DNA of 64,000 nt, from the NCBI RefSeq assembly GCF_002863005.1, contig NZ_PKDG01000009.1, positions 1 through 64,000 on the forward strand. Direction: 5' to 3'. The notes below the pieces were generated by a model, which was not told the origin of the DNA, ran no database searches, and saw nothing but the letters and a program-made list of their open reading frames with translations. Made by a program: the position numbers and the translations under genes. The stretch comes from Pseudoxanthomonas sp. Its GTDB lineage: Bacteria > Pseudomonadota > Gammaproteobacteria > Xanthomonadales > Xanthomonadaceae. Positions 37,162-45,403 of this stretch are shown in pieces (within the stretch, counting starts at the first letter, position 1; each line of letters starts with the position of its first letter).

Positions 37162-37584
37162 CTAGCTCCGCGGTACGACCGCCAGCGTCAGCCTCGAGAC
37201 GCAGACCAGCTTGCCGTCGTCGTTCTCGATGCGTATTTCCCACAGCTGCGTGCTGCGGCCCACGTGCAGGGCCCGCGCGGTGCCGGTGACCACGCCGCTG
37301 CGCATCGCGCGCACGTGGTTGGCGTTGATCTCCAGGCCCACGACCATCTCTTTCGTCGTATCGACGCACAGGTTGCCGGCCACGCTGCCCAGCGTCTCGG
37401 CCAGCGCCACCGATGCGCCCCCGTGCAGGATGCCGTAGGGCTGCACGGTGCGCGCATCCACCGGCATGGTGCCGCGCAACCAGTCCTCACCCGCTTCGGT
37501 CATCACGATGCCGAGGTTCGACACCAGCGTATTGGCCGCATGCGCGTTGACGGCGGCGAGATCGACGGGGGCACGGAAAGCCAT
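37162..37584 (-). CDS. PaaI/YdiI-like hotdog thioesterase
   Basis: A 140-residue acyl-CoA thioesterase. The active-site helix motif is YGILHGGASVALAETLGSVAG, with the catalytic Glu near 69; GLEINANHVRAMRSGVVTG and RIENDDGKLVCVSRLTLAV follow. YdiI-type members cleave 1,4-dihydroxy-2-naphthoyl-CoA in menaquinone synthesis, but xanthomonads mainly use ubiquinone, so a housekeeping acyl-CoA role is as likely. Copies of the same repeat lie immediately on both sides of the gene. Confidence 0.85.
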   Translation of the reverse strand: MAFRAPVDLAAVNAHAANTLVSNLGIVMTEAGEDWLRGTMPVDARTVQPYGILHGGASVALAETLGSVAGNLCVDTTKEMVVGLEINANHVRAMRSGVVTGTARALHVGRSTQLWEIRIENDDGKLVCVSRLTLAVVPRS

Positions 37585-37599
37585 GGCGTTTCTCTTGAA

Positions 37600-37690
37600 G
37601 AGCGAGTGGAGGGGAGCGGGGCGCAGAGGCGTAAGAGGGTGAAGGGTAAGGGGTGCGCTCACTCCTCGCTCCTCTCCGCTCACTCCGCCC
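37600..37690. repeat. Purine/pyrimidine-asymmetric intergenic repeat, copy B
   Basis: The left half is G/A-rich (GAGCGAGTGGAGGGGAGCGG) and the right half C/T-rich (GCTCACTCCTCGCTCCTCTC). Its minus strand carries GAGGAGTGAGCG, the core shared with copies A and C. It fills the gap before the phospholipase D stop codon. Confidence 0.55.
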
Positions 37691-39676
37691 TTACAGAATA
37701 GGTACCAGCCCAGCGCCGAATGCGGTGAGCACGCGGGTGTACAGCCATTTCGGCCCGACGTTGACCTCGGGGAAGTCGCCGACCGCCACGTAGCAGCGAT
37801 GGAAAGCGGGGTCTTTCGGGCTGACCGGCAGCGGGCAGTCGGGACCGGGCTGGAATTCGTAGCTGGTGGCGTAGCGCCATGGCCAGAGATCGAAGATCGG
37901 CAGGGCTTCGGACACCTTGCCCAGGCTGTAATCCAGCCCGGAGAACACCGGCGGCTTGGCGCGCGGCGCGATCGTCCAGGCGTTCTCCGGCGACATGTCG
38001 CGGCGGATGCTGTCGGCCAGCGCGCGTGCGAACGCAGGGTCGTCGATCACCACCGCCGCCTCGGTGTTGTAGTTTTCCGAGCGCGGGTCGAAGTTGTGCG
38101 TGCCGATCACCGCCGTTTCGCCGTCGATCACCATCGACTTCGCATGCAGTCCCATGCGCACGCCGGCGCGCTTCAGCGGCAGCGGCTCCGATCCGGCGCC
38201 GCTGCTCAGGAACGACGGCCGCGATTCGGTGCGCTGGAGGCGGCGCGTGGTCTCACCGGACGCCGCGTTCGACGAGGAGCCACCCGAAGGACCGAGGGAA
38301 CCCGACGGTCCGCGCAGGCGACCCGTGCCGCTGCCGCTGCCGCCGCCTTGCGCATCGGGCGAGGCGACGGGCGGGCCTTCCGGCATCAAGGCCGCATAGT
38401 CCACCGGCGCGTCCTCGGGGAACGGCTTGTATTCGTGGATGCGGAACCCGAACTCGCGCAGGTAGCGGCGCTTGTACTTGAACGACATCGAATAGACGAT
38501 CGGGTTGTCGGTCGCGGCCAGGCTGTTGGTCGACACGGTCACCTGCGGCGGCGGTTCGCGCTGGCGCATGTCGCGGAACATCGCCTGTGCCTGCTTCGAC
38601 ATGACCAGATAGGGCGTCTGCAGCAGCACTTCCGACTTCGCGCCTCGGATCAGCGCTTCGAGTTCCGGCGCGGCGGGCGCGTCGTCGTCGCGTCGCTCGC
38701 GACGGTGCTTCTGCGGCAGGTCGGCGATGTAGCGCACCGCGCCGACGGCGAACGCAGGGTCGACGAAGCGCGCCTGCACAACCGCCGGGTCGCTCGCCTG
38801 CTCGACCGCTTCCTGCACGCGCGCCGGCCGCAGATAGCGCGGCACCGGCATCGTCGGCACGCCGTCACGCAGCAGCCTGCGCCCCACGTCGTTGAGCCGC
38901 TCGGCCGGCACGCTCCGCCGCGCGTCCCAGAAGGCCTGGAAGTTCGCCGCCATGGCCGAGGCCTCAGGTCCGGCGACCAGCACGTCGCGGTCGCGGAAGT
39001 TGTACTCCGCATCCCAGTCGAAATAGTCGTCCTGGTAGTTGCGTCCACCGCTGATGCCGATGCGGTCGTCCACCAGCAGCAGCTTGGTGTGCATGCGCTG
39101 GTTGAAACGGCGGAAACAACACAGCACGCTGCCGGCATAATCCAGATAGTTCAGCTTGGCCTTGCCGAAGCTGGGGTTGTAGATGCGGATGGAAAAGTTC
39201 TGGTGCGCGCCGGACAGCGCCGCCAGGATCTCCAGGTCGGCGATGGCCGACAGCTGGTCGATCAGCACGCGCACCTTCACACCACGGCGGGCCGCCGCGA
39301 GCAGCTCGTCCAGCACCAGCCGCGCGCTGTCGTCCTTGTCGAAGATGTAGGTCTGCAGGTCGATGCGCGCGCGCGCGCTGCGGATCAGGTTCAGGCGCGC
39401 CAGCAGCGCATCCGACCCCTTGTCCAGGATCACCGCGTAATGCCGGGGCGCGGCCGGCGTGGACGCAGCCGATGCCTGGCCGGCCATGTCGTACAGCGGC
39501 GACGGCAACGCACAGGCGTCGGCCTGTGCGCACTCGACGACTGGGGACCGGGCGGCGGCGGCGATGCCGGCCGCGCGGTCGCGCTGGCGGTCGGACAGGC
39601 TGGCGCAGGCCGTGCCCAGCAGCGCAAGGCTGAGCACCGCGCAGCGCACGGCGAGCGTGGAGAAACGGGAGGTCAC
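37691..39676 (-). CDS. Phospholipase D family lipoprotein (cardiolipin synthase-like)
   Basis: A 661-residue protein with a lipobox (LALLGTAC, Cys about 24) and two PLD catalytic motifs: HTKLLLVDD near 194, with SGGRNYQDDYFDWDAEY after it, and LHAKSMVIDG near 508, with GTHNFDPRSENYNTE. The arrangement is that of YmdC/ClsC-type phosphatidyltransferases. A Gly/Ser/Arg low-complexity insertion of about 45 residues separates the halves (around 450-490) and is unusual. GTG start overlaps the YceI-like stop (GTGA). It is the last gene of a four-gene operon with parA-like, sixA and yceI-like genes. Confidence 0.88.
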   Translation of the reverse strand: MTSRFSTLAVRCAVLSLALLGTACASLSDRQRDRAAGIAAAARSPVVECAQADACALPSPLYDMAGQASAASTPAAPRHYAVILDKGSDALLARLNLIRSARARIDLQTYIFDKDDSARLVLDELLAAARRGVKVRVLIDQLSAIADLEILAALSGAHQNFSIRIYNPSFGKAKLNYLDYAGSVLCCFRRFNQRMHTKLLLVDDRIGISGGRNYQDDYFDWDAEYNFRDRDVLVAGPEASAMAANFQAFWDARRSVPAERLNDVGRRLLRDGVPTMPVPRYLRPARVQEAVEQASDPAVVQARFVDPAFAVGAVRYIADLPQKHRRERRDDDAPAAPELEALIRGAKSEVLLQTPYLVMSKQAQAMFRDMRQREPPPQVTVSTNSLAATDNPIVYSMSFKYKRRYLREFGFRIHEYKPFPEDAPVDYAALMPEGPPVASPDAQGGGSGSGTGRLRGPSGSLGPSGGSSSNAASGETTRRLQRTESRPSFLSSGAGSEPLPLKRAGVRMGLHAKSMVIDGETAVIGTHNFDPRSENYNTEAAVVIDDPAFARALADSIRRDMSPENAWTIAPRAKPPVFSGLDYSLGKVSEALPIFDLWPWRYATSYEFQPGPDCPLPVSPKDPAFHRCYVAVGDFPEVNVGPKWLYTRVLTAFGAGLVPIL

Positions 39677-40257
39677 TGCGTCTTTCCGCCCCGGATGCGG
39701 GCGCGCAGCACGAATACCACGCGGTCGCTGACCGCCAGCATCCAGTCGTCCATGTCGTAGTCGCTGCGGCGCACCGCACCGGTGGCGACGACGTCGCAGT
39801 CCACGGCGGGGCGGGCGCAGGTGCCGGGGGCCACCGTCAGGCTGCGGGGCCGGCTGATGCCCTTGATGCTCAGGTCGCCTTCCAGCGTGCCGCCGTCGTA
39901 GAGCAGCATGGGGTCGTAGGGCTTGGAGGTGAACGTGACCACCGGGTAGCGATCAGCGTCGAAGAACTTCTCGCTGCGTGCCCATTCGGCATAGCGGGCG
40001 TGGTCGACGATCTCGACCTCGCGCGTGTACATCCGCAGGCGCACCTGCTGGCGCCCGTCGGGCAGGTGCTCGACCGATCCCTCGTAGCGGGGGAACACGC
40101 CGTCCAGCACCTGGCCCCAGCGCGTGCGCAGTTCGAACCCCAGGCGCGTGTGCCCGGGGTCGAAATCGTTCCTGCCCTGCGCCCAGGCGGGTGCTGCGCA
40201 CAGCAGGGCCAGGCACAGCACGACCAGCCAGGCGGCCAGTGGCAGTTCCGGCTTCAT
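39673..40257 (-). CDS. YceI-like exported protein
   Basis: A 194-residue periplasmic protein with a signal peptide (LAAWLVVLCLALLCAAPAWAQ). The mature part has the YceI lipocalin-like layout: FDPGHTRLGFELRTRWGQVLDGVF, EKFFDADRYPVVTFTS and TLEGDLSIKGISRPRSLTV. Such proteins bind polyisoprenoid or other amphiphilic ligands. The ATG at 40257 overlaps the sixA stop (ATGA); a GTG two codons upstream is possible. Its stop overlaps the phospholipase D gene, so the pair may serve one lipid-related process. Confidence 0.85.
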   Translation of the reverse strand: MKPELPLAAWLVVLCLALLCAAPAWAQGRNDFDPGHTRLGFELRTRWGQVLDGVFPRYEGSVEHLPDGRQQVRLRMYTREVEIVDHARYAEWARSEKFFDADRYPVVTFTSKPYDPMLLYDGGTLEGDLSIKGISRPRSLTVAPGTCARPAVDCDVVATGAVRRSDYDMDDWMLAVSDRVVFVLRARIRGGKTQ

Positions 40258-40730
40258 GGCCACCAGAACGCGGAGAGCTGTGCCACGCCCGGCTCGATGG
40301 CGGCGTCCACCGGCAGGGTCAGCACCACGACCCCCGCCGGCGGCATGCCGCGGTACTCGCTGGTCACGCCGGAATACATCAGCGCCGCCAGCTGCTCGAA
40401 GCCGGGGTTGTGCCCCACCATCAGCAGGCGTTCGGCCTCGCGGTGCTGGTCGGCCAGGTCGGCCAGCGTGCCGGGAGTGGCTTCATAGATACGCTCCTCC
40501 AGCCGCTGCTCCACGTAGCCGATCGCATCCAGCACCGCTTCCAGCGTCTCCCGGGCCCGGCGCGCGGGGGAACACAACACGCGATCAGGCGCCAGGCCCT
40601 GCTCCTTCAACCAGCGTGCGACGGCCTCGGCCTCGGCCAGGCCCTGCGGCGACAGGGGACGGTCCAGGTCGGACTGCCCGGGGGTCGCCGGTTCGGCATG
40701 GGCATGGCGCAACAGGATGAGTTCACGCAT
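40254..40730 (-). CDS. sixA: Phosphohistidine phosphatase SixA
   Basis: A 158-residue histidine phosphatase. The catalytic RHG-type motif is LLRHAHAEP (His near 9), with LDRPLSPQGLAEA, VLCSPARRARETLEAV and the second catalytic His in MVGHNPGFEQLAALM. SixA dephosphorylates phosphohistidine on HPt domains and on the nitrogen phosphotransferase protein NPr. No long N-terminal extension is needed; the ATG at 40730 starts MRELILLRH directly. It follows the parA-like gene by 14 bases. Confidence 0.9.
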   Translation of the reverse strand: MRELILLRHAHAEPATPGQSDLDRPLSPQGLAEAEAVARWLKEQGLAPDRVLCSPARRARETLEAVLDAIGYVEQRLEERIYEATPGTLADLADQHREAERLLMVGHNPGFEQLAALMYSGVTSEYRGMPPAGVVVLTLPVDAAIEPGVAQLSAFWWP

Positions 40731-40744
40731 GGGACGCTTGCTCC

Positions 40745-41377
40745 TTAGGCTTTCTTGATCCACTTCAACAACGGTTCCCAGTCGGCCTGGTGCTCGCGCA
40801 CCTGGGCCGAGCGGTAGTCGAACAGGCTGCGGCCCAGGCCCGCCATCACCACGTAGGCCTGGGTGTCGCGCAGCTGGGTGATGACCGGGTAGGGCCAGGT
40901 CTTCAGCATCTCCACCGCCTGCTGCGATGCGTTCGTCCACGGCTTGCTGCGGTTGACCACCAGGCCGACCGGCAGTTTGCGCTTGTGCACGCGTGGCACC
41001 TTGGCCATGGTGTTCAGGAAGCCGACGGTGGCCTCGATATCCAGCGCCGACGGCAGCACCGGCACGACGACGGCGTCGGCCTGCTCGAGAAAGCTTTCGA
41101 GATCGTCGGCCATCGCGCCGGCCGGCGCATCGATCACCACGCGCTCGGCGTCCTCCGGCAGCCACGCCTTCCAGGCACGCTTGCCGCTCGCGTCGATCGG
41201 CAGCACCGCCGTTTCCAGTTCCGCCCGGCGCTCGGCCCAGCGGGTGGAGGAATGCTGCGGATCCACGTCCACCAGCACGGTACGTTTGCCATCCAGTGCG
41301 AAGTACGCCGCCAGATTGGTCGCCAGGGTGGTCTTGCCCGCGCCGCCCTTGGAGCTGGCGACCAGAATCGTCTTCAT
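40745..41377 (-). CDS. ParA family ATPase (orphan)
   Basis: A 210-residue deviant Walker ATPase: [20 protein letters not shown] with the signature Lys, [40 protein letters not shown] and [11 protein letters not shown]. It is small and lacks the N-terminal helix-turn-helix of plasmid ParAs; no parB lies nearby. Such orphans position protein cargo or act in other localisation systems. It heads the operon with sixA, a yceI-like gene and a phospholipase D gene, so envelope placement is a possible role. Confidence 0.88.
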   Translation of the reverse strand: MKTILVASSKGGAGKTTLATNLAAYFALDGKRTVLVDVDPQHSSTRWAERRAELETAVLPIDASGKRAWKAWLPEDAERVVIDAPAGAMADDLESFLEQADAVVVPVLPSALDIEATVGFLNTMAKVPRVHKRKLPVGLVVNRSKPWTNASQQAVEMLKTWPYPVITQLRDTQAYVVMAGLGRSLFDYRSAQVREHQADWEPLLKWIKKA

Positions 41378-41433
41378 GCGCGCACCTCGTTGCTGGAGAA
41401 CCCGGAGGGTACACCGGGGGCGGTGAAGCAGAA

Positions 41434-41519
41434 AGGCGGGGAGGCAGTCGTGAGGCGAGAGGAGTGAGCGAAGGCAAGACCCGCCTTCCCCTCACTCCTC
41501 ACTCCTCGCCCCTCACGCC
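41434..41519. repeat. Purine/pyrimidine-asymmetric intergenic repeat, copy C
   Basis: CGTGAGGCGAGAGGAGTGAG (41448-41467) can pair with CTCACTCCTCGCCCCTCACG (41498-41517), with unpaired bases in the middle; AGGCGGG and CCCGCCT pair inside. It occupies the space between the divergent parA-like and AAA-ATPase genes, where their promoters must also lie. Confidence 0.6.
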
Positions 41520-41557
41520 TTGCTGTTATCGTTCCGTCCCCACGGACCGGATGCCCC

Positions 41558-43057
41558 ATGAACGAGCTGCAGGACCTGACTGCGCTGATCCGCGCCAACA
41601 CCCCGCTGATCGTCATCGAGACCCAGGACGAAGGCCGCGTGGTCGAGCTTTTCCGGCAGGCCTTGGGGCAGGTGTGGCGGGCGCTGTTCCGCTGGAGCAT
41701 CACCGAGGGCCTGCGCCGGCTGGACATGGACCGCGAGGACGCCGCCGTCGGCCCGCCCGACGCCAGCGCCGCCCTGCAGGCCATCAAGCAGGCCGACCAG
41801 CGCGGCATTTACCTGCTGCTGGATTTCCACCCCTACCTCGGCTACGCCAGCAGCCAGCGCCAGCTCCGCGACATCGTGCAGCGCCGCCACAGTCTGCCGC
41901 ACGTGGTGGTGCTGGTGGGCGCGAAGATCGAACTGCCGGCCGAACTGGACGCGCTGGCCGTGCGTTTCAGCCCGCGCCTGCCCGACGGCAACGCCCTGCT
42001 GAAGATGGTCCGCGAGGAAGCCGAGCACTACGCCCGCGAGCACGGCGGCCGCCGCGTCGAGGCCGATGGCGAGGCGGTCAAGCAGATCGTGCGCAACCTG
42101 CAGGGCCTGAGCCTGGTCGACGCGCGACGGATCGCCCGCCAGCTGATCTTCGCCGACGGCGCCCTGACCGCCAGCGACCTGCCCGCGCTGAACAAGCTGA
42201 AGTTCGAGTTGCTCAACCGCAGCGGCCACCTCCACTACGAATACGACACGGCGAAGTTCGCCGATGTCGCCGGCGCATCGCGGCTCAAGCGCTGGATCGA
42301 GCAACGCCGCGCGGTGTTCGTGTCCGGCAATCCGCCGCCGGGCCTGGACCTGCCGAAGGGCGTGCTGCTGCTCGGCGTTCAGGGCTGCGGCAAGTCGATG
42401 CTGGCCAAGGCCACGGCTGCCGGTTTCGGCGTGCCGCTGCTGCGGCTCGACTTCGGCACGCTGTACGACAAGTACCACGGCGAGACCGAGAAGAACCTGC
42501 GGGCCGCGCTGGCCTCGGCCGAACAGCTGGCGCCGTGCGTGCTCTGGATCGACGAGATCGAGAAAGGCCTGGCCAGCGGCGGCGACGAGGACGGCGGCGT
42601 CTCGCGCCGCGTACTCGGTTACCTGCTGACGTGGATGGCCGAACGCAAGGCTGGCGCCGGGAGTGGACAGGTGTTCCTCGTCGCGACGGCGAACCAGGTG
42701 CAGGACCTGCCACCGGAACTGCTGCGCAAGGGCCGCTTCGACGAGATCTTCTTCGTCGACCTGCCCTCGCCCGATGCACGCGTCGAGGTATTGCGCGTGC
42801 ATCTCACCCGCCGCGCGCTGGACCCGGAAGGCTTCAACCTGCCCGCGCTCGCCGCCGCGGCGAACGGCTTTTCCGGCGCCGAACTGGAACAGGCCATCGT
42901 CTCGGCGCTCTACGCCGCGCATGCCGAACAGAAGCCACTGGACACCGACCTGGTGATGCACGAGATCCGCAGCACCCGCCCGCTATCCGTGCTGATGGCC
43001 GAACAGGTGCAGGCGCTGCGGGAGTGGGCGCGGGAGCGTACGGTTCCCGCGGACTGA
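41558..43057 (+). CDS. Ycf46-like AAA ATPase
   Basis: A 499-residue cytosolic AAA protein. The N-terminal 240 residues are a degenerate ATPase-like domain (YLLLDFHPYLGYASSQRQLRD). The C-terminal AAA module has Walker A GVQGCGKSMLAK near 276, LYDKYHGETEKNLRAAL, Walker B VLWIDEIEKGL and ATANQVQDLPPELLRKGRFDE. This matches the Ycf46 family, known from chloroplast genomes and cyanobacteria, where it has been linked to photosynthesis and carbon uptake. The role in heterotrophs is not known. It is transcribed alone. Confidence 0.85.
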   Translation: MNELQDLTALIRANTPLIVIETQDEGRVVELFRQALGQVWRALFRWSITEGLRRLDMDREDAAVGPPDASAALQAIKQADQRGIYLLLDFHPYLGYASSQRQLRDIVQRRHSLPHVVVLVGAKIELPAELDALAVRFSPRLPDGNALLKMVREEAEHYAREHGGRRVEADGEAVKQIVRNLQGLSLVDARRIARQLIFADGALTASDLPALNKLKFELLNRSGHLHYEYDTAKFADVAGASRLKRWIEQRRAVFVSGNPPPGLDLPKGVLLLGVQGCGKSMLAKATAAGFGVPLLRLDFGTLYDKYHGETEKNLRAALASAEQLAPCVLWIDEIEKGLASGGDEDGGVSRRVLGYLLTWMAERKAGAGSGQVFLVATANQVQDLPPELLRKGRFDEIFFVDLPSPDARVEVLRVHLTRRALDPEGFNLPALAAAANGFSGAELEQAIVSALYAAHAEQKPLDTDLVMHEIRSTRPLSVLMAEQVQALREWARERTVPAD

Positions 43058-43073
43058 CTTTGGCTCCGGTGGC

Positions 43074-43093
43074 GGTAGCGACGTCAGTCGCGA
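43074..43093 (+). repeat. Single REP hairpin (GTAG type)
   Basis: GGTAGCGACGTCAGTCGCGA contains GTAG and a five-base-pair stem, GCGAC-GTCA-GTCGC. It lies between convergent genes and closely resembles the arms of the element at 59300-59363. Confidence 0.65.
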
Positions 43094-43118
43094 ATGGCCG
43101 ACAGCAGTCTGTCCAACG

Positions 43119-43430
43119 TCATGCCAGCAGGAAGCCGACAACGTAGATCACCAGGATCGGGAACGACAGCAGGATGAAGAGCTGGAAGCGGTAAAGCAGG
43201 TACAGCACCTTCCGCTCTTCGCCGGGCAGGTCGAACAACGCCCTCGACATGCGGAACTTCATCAGGTTCGTCACCAGGTGCAGTGGCGTCCCGAACGAAC
43301 GGAACTGATCGATCTCGGGGTGATGCGGATGCACCTCGGCAATGGCCGCCTTCAGCCGGCGGATCCAGACGTAGTTGTTGGCAAAGGCACTCAGCACTAC
43401 GGCGAACAGGGCGTATTCGATCAGCTTCAT
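43119..43430 (-). CDS. Small two-helix membrane protein
   Basis: A 103-residue protein with an N-terminal helix (residues about 3-20, IEYALFAVVLSAFANNYVW), a soluble middle (EVHPHHPEIDQFRSFGTP) and a C-terminal membrane helix (LFILLSFPILVIYVVGFLL). I do not recognise the family; xanthomonads carry many such universal-looking small proteins. The ATG at 43430 is used because the upstream extension overlaps the neighbouring gene and is Arg-rich. Confidence 0.65.
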   Translation of the reverse strand: MKLIEYALFAVVLSAFANNYVWIRRLKAAIAEVHPHHPEIDQFRSFGTPLHLVTNLMKFRMSRALFDLPGEERKVLYLLYRFQLFILLSFPILVIYVVGFLLA

Positions 43431-43482
43431 GCCGGGACGCGCCCGCCGGGAATCCCGTGTCCGTGGAGCGGCACTGTACGAC

Positions 43483-43986
43483 TCATCGCGCACCACCCTC
43501 GCACATCTGCCGGCGCCTCGGCGGCACGTACGCCTCGCTGCCGAAGCAGTAGGACGTCCTCAACGCACCTTCCATCTGATGCGCGTAGATGGTGTACCGC
43601 TCGGCCACGCTCACGCGCAGTCCGCAATCGGAATCGCCGTACCCCGTCATGACCTGAACACGCTGGGGGCCTTTGCCCTTCACATACTCGGACACCTCGA
43701 AAGTAACGCGCACGGTGTCAAGGAACCTTCCGTAGGCAGGGATCTCTTCTTCCGACGGTGCGCCGAACAGCGCAGCCAGCGTCGCGCGGACCTGTCCCCA
43801 CGCATTCCGCGCCGGCGGCAACGGACGTACCTCTTCGATCTTCACCGGACTGCCGACGAACACCAGCGTCGCCTTCTCCAGCGGCGAGCCTTCTAGGTCC
43901 TCCGGAGAACACAGGCAGGCGAGTGCGTTGCCCGCCACGCAGGCCGCTGGCAGCACCAGGTATCGCCATCGCGACATGCGCCTCAT
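43483..43986 (-). CDS. Exported Cys-rich protein, weakly TIMP/NTR-like
   Basis: A 167-residue protein whose signal peptide ends NALA-CLCSP, so the mature chain begins with a CxC motif, as in tissue inhibitors of metalloproteinases. It continues with beta-strand-rich sequence (ATLVFVGSPVKIEEV, TVRVTFEVSEYVKG, VQVMTGYGDSDCGL) and further Cys residues near 120, 147 and 161, also a layout compatible with an NTR domain. The similarity is by eye only. The ATG at 43986 follows AGGGGG. No partner protease is adjacent. Confidence 0.65.
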   Translation of the reverse strand: MRRMSRWRYLVLPAACVAGNALACLCSPEDLEGSPLEKATLVFVGSPVKIEEVRPLPPARNAWGQVRATLAALFGAPSEEEIPAYGRFLDTVRVTFEVSEYVKGKGPQRVQVMTGYGDSDCGLRVSVAERYTIYAHQMEGALRTSYCFGSEAYVPPRRRQMCEGGAR

Positions 43987-44031
43987 GATGTCCCCCTCGA
44001 ACCTGTCTCACACGATTCGCGCATCCGCCGC

Positions 44032-44436
44032 TCATCCCCGCGTGTTCTTCTCATCCCATGCCATCGGCTGCCACAGCTCCACCTTGTTGCCTTCCGGATC
44101 CATGATCCACGCGAACTTGCCGTTCTCGTGCGACTCGGGGCCTTTGACGACCGGCACGTCGGCGGCGCGCAGCTGTGCAAGCAGCGCATCGAGGTCATCG
44201 ACGCGGTAGTTGATCATGAAGGCACTGTCGCTGGGGCTGAACCACTGGCTGTCCTTGTCCGCGACGGTCCACACCGTCAGTCCCCTGTCGTCGGCCGTAT
44301 CCTCCGGCCAACGCAACACGGCGCCACCCCATGCTTCCAGCGGCAGTCCGAGATGCGTGTGGTACCACGCCGCCAGCGCCTTGCTGTCGTGGCGACTCTT
44401 GAAGAACACGCCGCCTATGCCCGTCACTTTCGCCAT
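44032..44436 (-). CDS. VOC (glyoxalase/bleomycin-resistance) superfamily protein
   Basis: A 134-residue protein of two beta-alpha-beta-beta-beta units: GIGGVFFKSRHDSKALAAWYH at the N-terminus and INYRVDDLDALLAQLRAADV then AWIMDPEGNKVELWQP with the metal-ligand Glu. The substrate is unknown. The ATG at 44436 has GGAGG eight bases upstream; the longer frame starts in unlikely sequence. Confidence 0.85.
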   Translation of the reverse strand: MAKVTGIGGVFFKSRHDSKALAAWYHTHLGLPLEAWGGAVLRWPEDTADDRGLTVWTVADKDSQWFSPSDSAFMINYRVDDLDALLAQLRAADVPVVKGPESHENGKFAWIMDPEGNKVELWQPMAWDEKNTRG

Positions 44437-44502
44437 CGTTCCATCCTCCCGGGATTGAGTGTTGTGTTGACCATGGTTTCGCACGTCACGTCGATGCGGC
44501 CG

Positions 44503-44889
44503 TCAGAACGTGGTGGTCTGCCTCAGGTACACGTCCATCGTGTAGGCGAACGCATAATCGCGCATCTTCGCGCGCTGTTCCTGCCGATACCGCGCGGGAT
44601 CGAGGAAGATGCCCGCGTTCGTACTGGTTTCGGACACAACGGCAGTGGCCTTCTCGAACGCCATGAACGGCCCGATGCACGCGGCGTAGGCTGCGGTTGC
44701 CACATCCGTCGGCGTGCCCTTCACGGGCGTCAGTGCCCTGGCGAAGCGGCGTGCGTAGTCGGCATGGCATTCAAGCACTGCCTTGGCGTGCGGGTCGTCG
44801 CCGAACATCGGGTCGGGCGGCGTCTCGGCGTGGGCCAAGGGAACGAGTGCCATCAGTGAAACGATGGCCGTCAGTGCATTCAATCGCAT
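44503..44889 (-). CDS. Hypothetical exported protein
   Basis: A 128-residue protein with a signal peptide (LTAIVSLMALVPLAHA, cleaved about residue 21). The mature part is helical with two Cys (AVLECHADYARRF, AYAACIGPFMAFEKA) likely to form a disulfide, and ends YLRQTTTF. No known family was recognised. The ATG at 44889 has AGGAG seven bases upstream. Confidence 0.7.
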   Translation of the reverse strand: MRLNALTAIVSLMALVPLAHAETPPDPMFGDDPHAKAVLECHADYARRFARALTPVKGTPTDVATAAYAACIGPFMAFEKATAVVSETSTNAGIFLDPARYRQEQRAKMRDYAFAYTMDVYLRQTTTF

Positions 44890-44971
44890 GTGGATCTCCT
44901 TGGGGTATCGGGTAGGACGGCGGAAGGGAACGCGCGGCCGGGACAGGCGGAGCTCACCCCGCATACGGGGG

Positions 44972-45403
44972 TCAGCCCTGCATTTCTTTCCGCCATGGAA
45001 TCGGCTGCATGCAGTTCGTGTTGACCGACACGGTGCGTTGCGGATCGATGTCCTCGATCCATGCCCTGAAGTGGGCGGCGTCCGTCCTGCGGTACCGGAC
45101 GATATACGCCTTGCCCGGCTGGAAATCGTGCGTGAGCGAAGCGCCGCCGACACGGTGCGACATCACCCTGTCCGTCGTGAAGTAGCTCACCGACACCGTC
45201 CTGCGACCCGGAGCGAGCACGACCTTGGCGATCTGGAATGCCGGGAAAGTGATGGTATCGAGTTGCTGGAGCTCCTTCACCAGCACGGACGCAGTGGACC
45301 CGCCGCTTCCCGGCTCGGTGTAGGTGCCCGTCGTGGGCACGGAGAGGCTCGAGCAGGCAGACACGAGGAGCATCAGGGGAAGGACAGCGCATCGTTTTTG
45401 CAT
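44972..45403 (-). CDS. Hypothetical lipoprotein
   Basis: A 143-residue lipoprotein (MQKRCAVLPLMLLVSACSS, lipobox Cys about 17). The beta-rich mature part includes AKVVLAPGRRTVSVSYFTTDRV and GKAYIVRYRRTDAAHFRAWIED, a pattern seen in small envelope proteins that handle carbohydrate or peptide ligands, but no family is assigned. The start at 45403 follows GAGGAGCCG; an in-frame ATG 22 codons upstream does not give a signal peptide. Confidence 0.68.
   Translation of the reverse strand: MQKRCAVLPLMLLVSACSSLSVPTTGTYTEPGSGGSTASVLVKELQQLDTITFPAFQIAKVVLAPGRRTVSVSYFTTDRVMSHRVGGASLTHDFQPGKAYIVRYRRTDAAHFRAWIEDIDPQRTVSVNTNCMQPIPWRKEMQG

Noticed and set aside
37799-39760. 653-codon plus-strand frame opposite the phospholipase D gene
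   Set aside because: The minus strand has both HKD motifs and a lipobox; the antisense frame has neither ribosome site nor domain.
37067-41519. CRISPR array or tandem repeat suggested by recurring GAGTGAG words
   Set aside because: The copies are few, unequal, imperfect and far apart, with no regular spacers and no cas genes.
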